A stretch of DNA of 64,000 nt from Khoudiadiopia massiliensis (lineage in GTDB: Bacteria > Bacillota > Clostridia > Tissierellales > Peptoniphilaceae): NCBI GenBank assembly GCA_900290095.1, contig OKQS01000001.1, positions 434,001 to 498,000 of the forward strand. Direction: 5' to 3'. Shown here piece after piece: positions 1-8,748 of the stretch; the stretch's first letter is position 1, and every line of letters starts with the position of its first letter. The notes below the pieces were generated by a model. That model had not been told where the DNA came from, ran no database searches, and worked only from the letters and a program-made list of their open reading frames with translations. The translations under genes and the position numbers were made by a program.

Positions 1-975
1 TGCCCCGTCCGAGCCTATGGAAAATGGAAGCTTGTCCAAGGCTATGGGCTTTTTCCTGTCGACCCACCATATATAAGCCTTTGAGGCTGACGGAAGGAGG
101 CGGGTTTGAGAATAATTTTCTACTTTTTTTACACCCTCCCCCTTTGTTTCTTTCCTCCCAGCCCTGTATTTCTTCCAATTCTCCATAGAAAAGTGGGTGA
201 GAAGATGAAAAAGTCCCATGCTTTCTTCTTTCCCTTCTTTAAAAGTGCTTAGAGTCCGAGGAGGATAGGCCCTTTCCGTATAGCTTAGGCCCTCATCCGT
301 TTCCTCAACACTGATCAGGTTTTCCTTGGATAAAAAACTATTTGCCTTTTCAATTTTTACTTCATACGAAACTTCCCGGTCTTCTATGGTTTCGGCCTTT
401 TGATTTTTCTTCCCATCTTCATTTATGCTGTCATATTTCGATAAAAACCTTGCCAAGCCCTTTCCGTCATTAAAATCCCCTTCCTCCATGCCATTTAAAA
501 TCTCCCTTAGCAGGCTGGTTGATTTTTCAGGGTCGAAGCGGCTTAAGGCGATCAGATTTCTAAGGCAGTCCCCTATTCCTTCCTTTTTCACTCCAAGTAT
601 TGGCAGGTAGAGGAATTTAAAGCCCTTGTCCGACATGTATATATTGTCAAGTGACCATGAGAGGTCCTCTCCTCTTATAAGAAAAATTTCAGCTTCATCA
701 AGGGTTTCCTTCATAAACCTGATCAATTTTATGAGCTTTTCTTCGTCCCAGAGCCGGCCTTTTTCTATGGGGCTAAGGCCCTCTAAATCATAGTTAAGTG
801 TTAGGCCCTCACTTCCATAGTCGGCTTCAATTTGTATGAGGCAGTTAAATTCATTGTTGGATAACATGCTGAGGGCCAAGGGGTCTAAGTTCTTTAAATC
901 ATCAAAACTCATCTTGCCGGGACTTATGCTTTTAATTCCCTCTGCATACCTCATAAAGTCTTGCCTATCTTCCAT
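1..975 (-). CDS. DUF6382/FHA-domain protein, Tad-associated (3' end cut by window)
   Basis: The frame is open from an ATG at 975 to the window edge, so 325 codons are visible and the C terminus is missing. The N-terminal two thirds resembles the DUF6382 domain that precedes FHA domains in clostridial Tad loci, with a segment like 'DNIYMSDKGFKFLYLPI'. The last visible residues (LDKLPFSIGSDGA) look like the beginning of an FHA fold, which binds phosphothreonine peptides. A GGGGGAG ribosome binding site sits 7 nt before the ATG. The gene overlaps the end of the TadZ-like gene by 11 nt, so the two are probably co-translated. Role inferred: phospho-dependent regulation of pilus assembly. The family assignment is from pattern memory and is moderately secure. 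Confidence 0.7.
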   Translation of the reverse strand, partial: MEDRQDFMRYAEGIKSISPGKMSFDDLKNLDPLALSMLSNNEFNCLIQIEADYGSEGLTLNYDLEGLSPIEKGRLWDEEKLIKLIRFMKETLDEAEIFLIRGEDLSWSLDNIYMSDKGFKFLYLPILGVKKEGIGDCLRNLIALSRFDPEKSTSLLREILNGMEEGDFNDGKGLARFLSKYDSINEDGKKNQKAETIEDREVSYEVKIEKANSFLSKENLISVEETDEGLSYTERAYPPRTLSTFKEGKEESMGLFHLLTHFSMENWKKYRAGRKETKGEGVKKVENYSQTRLLPSASKAYIWWVDRKKPIALDKLPFSIGSDGA

Positions 976-1999
976 ACAACAGCTCCCCCCAATCCGGACT
1001 GTAGTCCGGGTTTCTACTTAATTGCTCCCTATCATAATATAGGCTGTCATGTATTCTCCTCTTTAAATCACCGCTTATATCAGCATTAACATCAAATAGA
1101 AAAGTAAGCTTCTTGCTTTTCAGGCTTAATATTTCTATGTTTTTTTCCAGCAAGGCCAGGTCGTTTCCATAAGGCCAGACCATGAAAATCCTGTCAGGCT
1201 CAACATATGGGTGTTTTAAAATTGATGTTTTTTCTTCCCCGTCAATTACAAGACTCTCATAAGATGCCAGAGCTGCTTTAAAGATCTTTTTCTTATCCCT
1301 GTCATCCAATTCCAAAATATCGTTCGGGGACTCCGGATCGGAGAAGTAAAAGTAGCCTTTTTCCGCCTTGATTTCCCTCATCCTCATCCTGGGCCCCAAT
1401 TTGACCCTTCCTGTCTTTGTCGCTAAGAAAATTGATGACCATGATGACTTTTGATCCGCCTTCCCAGGTTCGCCCGAATATAGTGACATGTATAAGATCC
1501 TCTCTTTAGCTTTTTCTTTTGCCAAGTATGCCGCAAATGACCTGGACAGCCTACTTACACCACTTCCTCCGAAAGGACTGTCGAAATAATAAATTTTTGC
1601 CTTGGAAGATTTGCTTTGATTCAAGTCTGCCATAGAAAGGATTTTCATAATCCCGGCATATGTCTCATTGACAGGCCTGTACCTGTAGAAAGATGACGGA
1701 CCCGGATTGTTTTGTTTTTCTGTCCACCTGCCTACAAAAAGGATATTTCCTCCCGGGCTTGTGTCAAAATCTTCAGGCTTTGTAAGATCATACTTTCCAA
1801 GTTTTTTCCAGCTTTCCCTGTCCAGGTCGCAATCACTTATAACAAGGTCAACATTAATTTTTATAATATTTTTTAAACACTCTTCTTCATTTCCGAAACA
1901 TTTTATAGACAGGTTGTTTTCAGAAAGTCTTTTCAACTGACCGGCAAGGCGCCGGCTATAGTCCTGATCAGAGTCAATAAAAACCAAATGTTTTCGCAT
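965..1999 (-). CDS. TadZ/CpaE-like protein: receiver-like domain plus degenerate MinD-type ATPase
   Basis: This is a protein of 344 residues. The first 110 residues resemble a response-regulator receiver (HLVFIDSDQDYSRRL, then DLVISDCDLD). The rest resembles a MinD/ParA-type ATPase, but the P-loop reads SPFGGSGVSRLS, without the Walker lysine and threonine. That divergence is typical of TadZ proteins, which place the Tad machine in the cell. I start it at the ATG at 1999, not ten codons earlier, because GAAAGGAGCTC lies directly upstream. It forms a pair with the FHA-domain gene and is separated from the main Tad operon at 11435-19885. ATP hydrolysis is doubtful given the missing lysine. Confidence 0.72.
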   Translation of the reverse strand: MRKHLVFIDSDQDYSRRLAGQLKRLSENNLSIKCFGNEEECLKNIIKINVDLVISDCDLDRESWKKLGKYDLTKPEDFDTSPGGNILFVGRWTEKQNNPGPSSFYRYRPVNETYAGIMKILSMADLNQSKSSKAKIYYFDSPFGGSGVSRLSRSFAAYLAKEKAKERILYMSLYSGEPGKADQKSSWSSIFLATKTGRVKLGPRMRMREIKAEKGYFYFSDPESPNDILELDDRDKKKIFKAALASYESLVIDGEEKTSILKHPYVEPDRIFMVWPYGNDLALLEKNIEILSLKSKKLTFLFDVNADISGDLKRRIHDSLYYDREQLSRNPDYSPDWGELLYGR

Positions 2000-2054
2000 A
2001 CGAGCTCCTTTCTTCGCTAATCTTAACACCTTGGCCGTCCCTGATCTGTGCCAT

Positions 2055-2087
2055 AAAAAAGCCCCGCCATATCAAAATATGACGGGA
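2055..2087 (-). terminator. Rho-independent terminator after the Nfn gene
   Basis: On the minus strand a hairpin with arms CCCGTCATAT and ATATGGCGGG and a short TTTG loop is followed by GC and a run of six T. It lies about 40 nt beyond the stop codon of the 2124-4430 gene and ends the rnr-smpB-msrAB-nfn transcript. Confidence 0.8.
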
Positions 2088-2123
2088 CCACTTTAATTTT
2101 TCCTATAAGGTATTTTACTGTTC

Positions 2124-4430
2124 TTAGGCTTTGGAGTTTGCCTTCTTTTCCCTCAAATACTTGTCCATATATTTTGCTGCCTGTCTCCCGGCCCCCATGG
2201 CCAAAATAACGGTTGCTGAACCGGTAACCGCATCTCCGCCTGCAAATACACCTTCAATATTGGTTTCCATTGTCTCTTCGTCGACGATGATGCCGTTCCA
2301 TCGATTCTTCTTGAGGTCATCAAGCCCGCTTGTGGCCTGGGGATTGGCATTGGTTCCCAGTGCCATTATAACGGTATCGCATGGGAGGACAAATTCGGAT
2401 CCCGGTATCACCTCCGGTCTCCTCCTGCCCGACTCGTCAGGCTCGCCCAATTGCATTTTGACGCATTTAACTGCCGATACCCAGCCCTTGTCATCCCCAT
2501 ATATTTCAACCGGGTTTTGGAGGAGGTTGAAGATTACTCCCTCTTCCTTTGCGTGTTCTATTTCTTCACGACGGGCCGGCAATTCCGCATCGCTCCTCCT
2601 ATAGACTATTCTGGACTCTCCGCCCAACCTCAGGGCGGTCCTTGCGGCATCCATGGCCACGTTTCCGCCACCGACCGTGATTACTCTTTCACCGTGGTTG
2701 ACATCGGTATCGTAGTCCTTGTCAAAAGCGTGCATAAGATTGTTGCGGGTCAGGTATTCATTCGCTGAATATACGCCGTTGAGGTTTTCTCCCGGAATTC
2801 CCATAAACCTTGGGAGTCCGGCTCCGGATGCTATGAATACGGAATCAAAGCCCTCATCTTCCATTAGCTGTTTGATTGTTACGGTTCTTCCGACGAAAAC
2901 ATCTGTCTCTATCTTTACACCCAGCTTCTGGACGTTTTCAATTTCGAATTCCACAACCTCATCCTTGGGCAGACGGAACTCGGGAATTCCATATTGTAAA
3001 ACTCCTCCGGCCATGTGGAGAGATTCGAACATTGTGACATCATAGCCCAGCTTGGCAAGGTCTCCGGCACAGGCAAGGCCTGCAGGACCGGCTCCGATTA
3101 TTGCAACCTTGCCCTCCTGCTTGACTATTGATTCGGCATCCGGCCTTATACCCTGTTTTCTAGCCCAGTCTGCTGCGAAACGCTCAAGTTTTCCAATAGC
3201 AACCGGCTCGCCTTTGATGCCCCTTATGCAGACTCCCTCACACTGCTCCTCCTGGGGACAGACACGGCCGCATACGGCCGGCAAACAGGTTGATTGGCTC
3301 AGAATATCATAGGCCATCCTGAAATTGCCCTGCTTTATCTCATGAATGAAACCCGGTATATCTATTGAAACAGGACAGCCGTCCACGCATTTGGGCTTTT
3401 TACAATCTATGCAGCGTGAAGCTTCAAGCATGGCCTCATCTTCGGTATATCCCAGGCATACTTCATTGAAGTTCTCAGCCCTGACAGCGGGATCCTGGTT
3501 GGAGATCGGAACCCTCTTCCAAACGCTGAACTCCTCTTCTTTTTTTGCGTCTATGCATTGTCCTCTATGTAAGTCTTGGCCTTCTTTTTCCCTTAGTGCT
3601 TTCCTGCCTTCCGGAGTTCTATACATATTGAGGCGCTTCATGGCCTCATCGAATTTAACTTTATGACCGTCAAACTCAGGCCCATCAACACAGGCAAATT
3701 TCACTTCATCTCCTATGGTAAGACGGCAAGCCCCGCACATGCCGGTTCCGTCAACCATAATCGGGTTCATTGAAGCTGTTGTGGGTATATCAAGTCCGTC
3801 CTTATCCGTAAGTTTGCACAGGAATTTCATCATGATCATGGGACCGATTACCACAACATGACCATAATTTTTCCCCTCTTTCTTTACCAGGTCTTCCAGG
3901 CATTTTGTGACCATGCCTGACCTGCCATAGGACCCGTCATCGGTTGTTACATAAACATTGGCACCGACTTTTCTCATCTTGTCTTCCCAGAAAATCAGAT
4001 CGCCTGTCCTGGCTCCCATGATAACGTCAACATCCACACCATGTTCATGCATCCACTTGACCTGGGGATAGACAGGTGCTATACCCAAGCCCCCGCCAAT
4101 AAAGCATATGTTCATTGACCTCAGCTCATCCAAGTCCTTTGAAAGCAGGTCCGAGGGTCTTCCCAGTGGTCCGACCACGTCTGCGAGTGATTCCCCCTCT
4201 TTAACCTCACCCAATTTTTTTGTAGACTTTCCTATGGCCTGGACAGCAACCGTTACCGTCTCTTTTTCACGATCATAATCGGCTATGGTAAGGGGAATTC
4301 TCTCCCCGAATTTATCCACTCTGACAATCAAAAATTGTCCCGGTTGACAGCTCCTTGCGATCCTGGGAGCCGATATTTCCATAGTATAGATTGCTTCCGA
4401 TTGCTGATCCCTTTTTATTACTTCAAACAT
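2124..4430 (-). CDS. Fused NfnA-NfnB: NADH-dependent reduced ferredoxin:NADP+ oxidoreductase
   Basis: The 768-residue protein joins two subunits. Residues 1 to about 280 are a ferredoxin-NADP reductase/DHODB NAD-binding module, with an FAD site (RIPLTIADYD), an NAD loop (GGGLGIAPVYP) and a [2Fe-2S] cysteine cluster (GTGMCGACR and a later FACVDG). Residues from about 300 onward resemble the glutamate synthase small subunit, with [4Fe-4S] cysteines (CIDCKKPKCVDGCP, CLPAVCGRVCP) and two dinucleotide folds (GAGPAGLACAGDLA, GGGNVAMDAAR). Family knowledge: Nfn enzymes couple NADH and reduced ferredoxin to NADPH formation by electron bifurcation in anaerobes. GGAGG precedes the ATG by 7 nt. It is the last gene of its operon, 15 nt after msrAB. 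Confidence 0.88.
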   Translation of the reverse strand: MFEVIKRDQQSEAIYTMEISAPRIARSCQPGQFLIVRVDKFGERIPLTIADYDREKETVTVAVQAIGKSTKKLGEVKEGESLADVVGPLGRPSDLLSKDLDELRSMNICFIGGGLGIAPVYPQVKWMHEHGVDVDVIMGARTGDLIFWEDKMRKVGANVYVTTDDGSYGRSGMVTKCLEDLVKKEGKNYGHVVVIGPMIMMKFLCKLTDKDGLDIPTTASMNPIMVDGTGMCGACRLTIGDEVKFACVDGPEFDGHKVKFDEAMKRLNMYRTPEGRKALREKEGQDLHRGQCIDAKKEEEFSVWKRVPISNQDPAVRAENFNEVCLGYTEDEAMLEASRCIDCKKPKCVDGCPVSIDIPGFIHEIKQGNFRMAYDILSQSTCLPAVCGRVCPQEEQCEGVCIRGIKGEPVAIGKLERFAADWARKQGIRPDAESIVKQEGKVAIIGAGPAGLACAGDLAKLGYDVTMFESLHMAGGVLQYGIPEFRLPKDEVVEFEIENVQKLGVKIETDVFVGRTVTIKQLMEDEGFDSVFIASGAGLPRFMGIPGENLNGVYSANEYLTRNNLMHAFDKDYDTDVNHGERVITVGGGNVAMDAARTALRLGGESRIVYRRSDAELPARREEIEHAKEEGVIFNLLQNPVEIYGDDKGWVSAVKCVKMQLGEPDESGRRRPEVIPGSEFVLPCDTVIMALGTNANPQATSGLDDLKKNRWNGIIVDEETMETNIEGVFAGGDAVTGSATVILAMGAGRQAAKYMDKYLREKKANSKA

Positions 4431-4445
4431 ACAGCCTCCAAATTT

Positions 4446-5414
4446 TTATACATACACCATCCAATCTCCATAGCCGGCCTCTTCCATTTCTTCATATGGA
4501 ATGAATTTCAAGGCCGATCCGTCAATACAGTAGCGCAAACCGCCCATTTCTCTTGGCCCGTCATCAAAGACATGGCCCAAGTGGGAATCGGCAGCGCTTG
4601 ATCTTACTTCCCTTCTTTCCCTAAAAAGCTTTCTATCACTTTTATACTTTACAGTTCCCTCCTCTATGGTCTTTGAGAATGAGGGCCAACCGCACCCACC
4701 GTCAAATTTATCTCTTGAGCTGAAGAGTGGCTGGCCTGAAACTATATCAACATATATTCCTCTTTTATCAAGTTTATCATATTCATGGCTGAAGGGAGGA
4801 TCGGTGCCATCCTCCTGGGTTACAAAATATGACTCCGGGCTGAGGTCCTTTTTGAGGGTTTTCCTGTCCGGCTTCCTATAACTGTTGTATTTATCAGATA
4901 ATGGCTTGTGGGCCAGGCTCAAGTTTATATGGCAATAGCCGTTTGGGTTCTTTTCAAGATAATCCTGGTGGGCATCTTCGGCGGGAATCCAGTTTTTTAA
5001 GCTTTCAAATTCTATTTGCGGCTCCTCTCCCAGTTCAGATTGCAAGAATTCTAAAGAGTTTTTTATCCTGTCCAAGATTTTCTGGTCTTCATCCGGCTCA
5101 TAATATATACCTGTCCTGTATTGTCTGCCAATGTCATTGCCCTGCCTGTTTATTGAAAGGGGGTCTATGATTCTATAGTAGTGCTCCAAGAGTTCCTCTA
5201 TTGACAGCCTGTTAATATCATAAGAAATTTTCACCGTCTCGGCGTGGTCCGTATCTTTTAGAAAATGGTAGGAGGTTTCCTCTGATTTTCCGTTTGCATA
5301 TCCCGCCTGAGTGTCCATGATTCCTTTTATCTCCTTAAAATAGGCCTGGACTCCCCAGAAACATCCGCCTGCCAAGTATATTATTTTAAGCTTTGGATAA
5401 GTTTTAAGTTCCAT
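4446..5414 (-). CDS. msrAB: Bifunctional peptide methionine sulfoxide reductase MsrA/MsrB
   Basis: This 322-residue fusion repairs both diastereomers of methionine sulfoxide. The MsrA part comes first, with the catalytic motif GGCFWG around residues 16-21. The MsrB part fills the C-terminal 150 residues, with [19 protein letters not shown] and the catalytic RYCIDGSAL. The usual MsrB zinc CxxC pairs are not evident. I prefer the ATG at 5414 (AAAGGG upstream) to an in-frame ATG 11 codons earlier, which has no ribosome binding site and abuts the smpB stop. It follows smpB by about 36 nt and precedes the Nfn gene by 15 nt, so oxidative repair and redox balance share a transcript. Confidence 0.92.
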   Translation of the reverse strand: MELKTYPKLKIIYLAGGCFWGVQAYFKEIKGIMDTQAGYANGKSEETSYHFLKDTDHAETVKISYDINRLSIEELLEHYYRIIDPLSINRQGNDIGRQYRTGIYYEPDEDQKILDRIKNSLEFLQSELGEEPQIEFESLKNWIPAEDAHQDYLEKNPNGYCHINLSLAHKPLSDKYNSYRKPDRKTLKKDLSPESYFVTQEDGTDPPFSHEYDKLDKRGIYVDIVSGQPLFSSRDKFDGGCGWPSFSKTIEEGTVKYKSDRKLFRERREVRSSAADSHLGHVFDDGPREMGGLRYCIDGSALKFIPYEEMEEAGYGDWMVYV

Positions 5415-5450
5415 ATTAACCCTTTCTTGGCCCTGATTGAAAACCATATT

Positions 5451-5915
5451 CTAATATTGGCTCAGGGTTCTCTCAATTCTTCTCTTGTCATCAGCTCTCT
5501 TAAGGCTTTCTCTCTTGTCGTATAATTTTTTACCCTTGGCCAGGGCTATATCAAGCTTTACCAAGCCCTTGGTCAAGTGAACATTCAGTGGAATCACAGT
5601 GTAGCCGTTTTTCTGCACTTCCGTCTCAAGCTTTCTGATTTCCTTTTTATGGAGCAAGAGTCGTCTCTTCCTCAAGGGGTCAACATTGAAAATGTTGCCT
5701 TCCTTGTAAGGGCTTATATGCATGCCGACAACATAGGCCTGGCCGCTCGAAAAATCTATGTAGGCTTCTTTGATTGAGGCCCTGCCAAGCCTGACGCTTT
5801 TCACTTCTGTTCCCTTGAGCTCGATACCCGCCTCAATTTCCTTTTCTATAAAATAATCGTGTCTGGCTCTTTTGTTGTTTGCAATTATCTTTTTTGCCGT
5901 CTTGTCAGCCACCAC
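5451..5915 (-). CDS. smpB: SsrA-binding protein SmpB
   Basis: SmpB binds tmRNA and brings it to stalled ribosomes for trans-translation. The 154-residue length and the conserved segments (NKRARHDYFIEKEIEAGIEL, GTEVKSVR, then a basic C-terminal tail rich in K and R) fit the family. The start is a GTG at 5915 (a second GTG follows immediately), with AGGTGA about 7 nt upstream; that site overlaps the rnr stop codon. The gene lies between rnr and msrAB, the common rnr-smpB pairing that links RNase R to tmRNA-directed decay. I did not find the tmRNA gene itself in this window. Confidence 0.96.
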   Translation of the reverse strand: MVADKTAKKIIANNKRARHDYFIEKEIEAGIELKGTEVKSVRLGRASIKEAYIDFSSGQAYVVGMHISPYKEGNIFNVDPLRKRRLLLHKKEIRKLETEVQKNGYTVIPLNVHLTKGLVKLDIALAKGKKLYDKRESLKRADDKRRIERTLSQY

Positions 5916-5921
5916 CGATTT

Positions 5922-8222
5922 TCACCTGCCCTTCCTGCTTTTCCTTTTTCTCTTATGTTTACCAAAACTATTTGGTGCTTTTCCGGATCTCCTGCCCTTT
6001 GATTTCCTATATTTTAACCTGTTTTTTCCGGCTTGTGAAAAGGCCTTCTTTGGGCTTTTTCGCTTTGGGCCCCGGTTTTCTGCCAATATTTTAAAATCTA
6101 TTTCCCGGGTTTCGGGATTTGAGCCTGTTAAAAGAACTTTTACCTTATCCCCGTAATGATACTTCTTCCGCGTTCTCTCCCCAATCACGGTCAGGCTTTT
6201 TTCATCGAAAGTATAGTAGTCATCAGTCATATCTCTAAAATGTGCCAGGCCTTCAACAGTGTTTTCCAGCATTATGAATATACCGAAGTTGGTCAGTGAG
6301 GACACTATGCCTTCAAACTCTTGGCCCACAAACTGTTCCATATACTCGGCACACTTCATGTCGATGACATCTCTCTCAGCCTCTTCCGCCTTTTCCTCGC
6401 ACTCGGAAATATGGCGGCATTGGGTGAAAAGTTGCTTCCTGACCTTGTCATCTTTTTTTGCTTTCCCGGCCAATGAGGCCTTCAAAAGCCTATGGGCAAT
6501 TATATCCGAATACCTCCTGATCGGTGCCGTAAAGTGGGAATAGTGGTCACAGGCCAAGCCGAAATGGATATCCGGTGAAGAAGAATACACAGCCTTTTGC
6601 ATTGACCTCAGAACCATAATATTCAGTATCCCCTCTTCCGGACTGCCCTTGGCCTTATCGAGAAGCTTTTTAATATCTTTAGGATTGGGATCTTCCGGGA
6701 GTCTCGGATAATTGAGTATGGTTAAAAAATCATTCAGCCTATCTATGGCATCCGGATCGGGATTGCCGTGAACCCTGTAAATGTATGGCAATTTAAGATT
6801 GAAAAAGTGCCGGCCCACAACTTCATTGTTGAGGATCATGAATTCTTCAATTATCTTGTTGGCAATCCTTCTTTCTTCCTGCTCCACTTGGACAGCCTTG
6901 CCCTTTTCATCCAGGCTGATTGATGATTCAGGCATGTCGAAGTCCATTGATCCCCTGTCCCGCCTGATTTTATCAAGGCATTTATAGAGTTGTCCCATCA
7001 GATCAAGCTTGTTAAAAAGTTCTTTGTCATCTGAAAAAACTTTTCCCAACTCCAAATAGTCTGAAACGTCCTCGTATACCAGCCTATGGTTTGACCTGAT
7101 TACGGAAGGGAAAAATTTGTAGTCCAGGGTTTTCCCCCTGCTGTCACAGCTTATCTTTGTTGTCATTGCCAGCCTTGTTTCTCCGGGTTTTAGAGAACAT
7201 AGGCCGTTTGAAAGCTTTTCAGGCAGCATGGGTATTACCCTGTCCAAAAGGTAGACGGAATTTCCTCTCAGATAGGCTTCCTTGTCAAGGGATCCGCCCT
7301 CTTTAACATAGTGGGAAACATCGGCAATATGGACATATAGGGAAAAATTATCCCCTTCTTTTTCTATGGATATGGCATCGTCAAAGTCTTTTGCATCTGC
7401 CCCGTCTATTGTTACCGTAAATAAGTCCCTGAGGTCCTTGCGGTCGCGGATTTGAGCTTCTTTAGGGTTATCGGGTAGTTTCTCAGCTTCTTTCAGGCTT
7501 TCCTCTGAAAATATATATGGCAGGTCAAAGCTCAGGGCCACCGAGCTTATATCAACTCCCTTTCCTCCCTGGGGCCCTATGACCATAATGACATGGCCCT
7601 CCGGATTTTCCTCGCCCATTGGGAACTTATCCAACTTGACAAGGACCTTATCGTTTTCCTTGGCCGACATGGCAGCCCCCTTTGGGATATATATGTCTTT
7701 AAAATAGCTTTTAAGGTCGGGAAGGACAAAGCCGTAGTCCCCCATATCCCGGTACCTGCCGACTATATTCTTTTGGTTCCTTTCTACTATTTTTACCACT
7801 TGGCCTTCCGGCTTTTTGTCCCCGTCCCTATTGGTCCCGTTTTTTATTTTTACTTCCACAAGGTCCCCGTTAAGGGCTCCGTTTAGGTCGTCCCCACTGA
7901 TAAATACATCTTCTTGATCGGGATCTTCCGGAATAAAAAATGCAAAGCCCTTTTTATTGCCTTCCAGCCTTCCCAGGGGCCCTTCCTGCTCAAGCTTTTC
8001 TTTGTTATGCTTTTTGCTTTTTTTCGAGGAGTAGGGTACTATCTTTCCCCTTTTACTCATTCTGATTTTTTCTTTTAACAACAGTTCGTCTATCAAATCG
8101 TAAAATTCCGACCTGCTCTCTCCGGTCAGGCCAAAAAAATCCGCCATTTCTTTGACCCTCATGGCTTGATAGTTTTCGCTTGAAAAGAAAGACAGCAAAA
8201 AATCTCTTAAACCTTCTTTCAT
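5922..8222 (-). CDS. rnr: Ribonuclease R (3'-5' exoribonuclease)
   Basis: The 766-residue protein has an N-terminal winged-helix segment (residues 1-60), cold-shock-type RNA-binding regions, a central RNB nuclease domain with the four-aspartate motif DGADAKDFDDAIS, an S1 domain (VGQEFEGIVSSLTNFGIFIM) and a very basic C-terminal tail of about 50 residues. It degrades structured RNA processively and works with SmpB/tmRNA. The ATG at 8222 follows GAAAGGAAG by 9 nt. Upstream, between the secG terminator and this ATG, is a 4-bp GC hairpin followed by six T on the minus strand (8240-8261), which may be a weak attenuator; I could not find a convincing promoter there. Confidence 0.96.
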   Translation of the reverse strand: MKEGLRDFLLSFFSSENYQAMRVKEMADFFGLTGESRSEFYDLIDELLLKEKIRMSKRGKIVPYSSKKSKKHNKEKLEQEGPLGRLEGNKKGFAFFIPEDPDQEDVFISGDDLNGALNGDLVEVKIKNGTNRDGDKKPEGQVVKIVERNQKNIVGRYRDMGDYGFVLPDLKSYFKDIYIPKGAAMSAKENDKVLVKLDKFPMGEENPEGHVIMVIGPQGGKGVDISSVALSFDLPYIFSEESLKEAEKLPDNPKEAQIRDRKDLRDLFTVTIDGADAKDFDDAISIEKEGDNFSLYVHIADVSHYVKEGGSLDKEAYLRGNSVYLLDRVIPMLPEKLSNGLCSLKPGETRLAMTTKISCDSRGKTLDYKFFPSVIRSNHRLVYEDVSDYLELGKVFSDDKELFNKLDLMGQLYKCLDKIRRDRGSMDFDMPESSISLDEKGKAVQVEQEERRIANKIIEEFMILNNEVVGRHFFNLKLPYIYRVHGNPDPDAIDRLNDFLTILNYPRLPEDPNPKDIKKLLDKAKGSPEEGILNIMVLRSMQKAVYSSSPDIHFGLACDHYSHFTAPIRRYSDIIAHRLLKASLAGKAKKDDKVRKQLFTQCRHISECEEKAEEAERDVIDMKCAEYMEQFVGQEFEGIVSSLTNFGIFIMLENTVEGLAHFRDMTDDYYTFDEKSLTVIGERTRKKYHYGDKVKVLLTGSNPETREIDFKILAENRGPKRKSPKKAFSQAGKNRLKYRKSKGRRSGKAPNSFGKHKRKRKSRKGR

Positions 8223-8337
8223 ATAGTAAGCTTCCTTTCAAAAAACCCGGCTTCTTTCCGGTAAACGACCCACATGTTTGCTCTTATTTACGAATTGTTC
8301 ATATCAATTAATACCCCTGGTCGGGATTTTGATTACA

Positions 8338-8374
8338 AGAAAAAAACAGCAGACCTCCAAGGGAAGCCGCTGTT
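8338..8374 (-). terminator. Rho-independent terminator after secG
   Basis: On the minus strand the arms AACAGC and GCTGTT, with partly paired inner GC-rich sequence, are followed by a run of eight T (8339-8346). It lies about 50 nt past the secG stop and separates secG from rnr. Confidence 0.78.
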
Positions 8375-8421
8375 TATAATTCATTAAAGTACTTTAATTA
8401 TTCTTTTCATTAAATTATAAA

Positions 8422-8652
8422 TTATCTGCCAGATACTAAAACCAGCCCGATCAAGCTGACTACAAAAACCACAGCACTTATTACAGTAAACTTGTTCAGC
8501 ATGTGGTCCCTGTTATGGTAAGCTGATGTACCAAATGCGTTGGCATCCTGTCCGTACATGGAGCCGGCACCTGTTTTGGGCTCCATAACAAGTGTTGTTC
8601 CTATAATGACTATGCTGGAAATGACCAACAGTATTATAAATAAAGTATTCAC
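8422..8652 (-). CDS. secG: Preprotein translocase subunit SecG
   Basis: SecG is the small non-essential subunit of the SecYEG channel. This 76-residue protein has two hydrophobic helices (residues about 4-22 and 55-74) joined by a polar loop containing GAGSMYGQDANAFG, a typical SecG loop. Two GTG codons could start it: one at 8661 and one at 8652. I chose 8652 because AGAGG then lies 8 nt upstream, whereas the site would touch the other GTG. It has its own promoter (8694-8722) and its own terminator (8338-8374), so it seems to be transcribed alone although it sits in the usual secG-rnr-smpB order. Confidence 0.9.
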   Translation of the reverse strand: MNTLFIILLVISSIVIIGTTLVMEPKTGAGSMYGQDANAFGTSAYHNRDHMLNKFTVISAVVFVVSLIGLVLVSGR

Positions 8653-8693
8653 AATCCTCACCTCTCATCAATAACAGTAGTACTAACCATGGA

Positions 8694-8722
8694 AGTATAT
8701 CAGATTTCTACATTCTTGGCAA
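8694..8722 (-). promoter_or_regulatory. Sigma-A-type promoter of secG
   Basis: On the minus strand TTGCCA (8717-8722) and TATACT (8694-8699) are separated by 17 nt. Each box is close to consensus, and the expected start lies about 35 nt before the secG start codon. Confidence 0.7.
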
Positions 8723-8748
8723 ATATTGCTTTTATGACGGCATCATTA

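Noticed and set aside
3010-3035. tRNA T-arm-like sequence (GATTCGAAC)
   Set aside because: It lies in the middle of the well-supported Nfn coding frame, and no cloverleaf can be built around it.
8235-8262. Terminator-like hairpin before rnr (CCGG/CCGG with six T)
   Set aside because: The stem is only 4 bp; it is mentioned with rnr but is not listed as a terminator.
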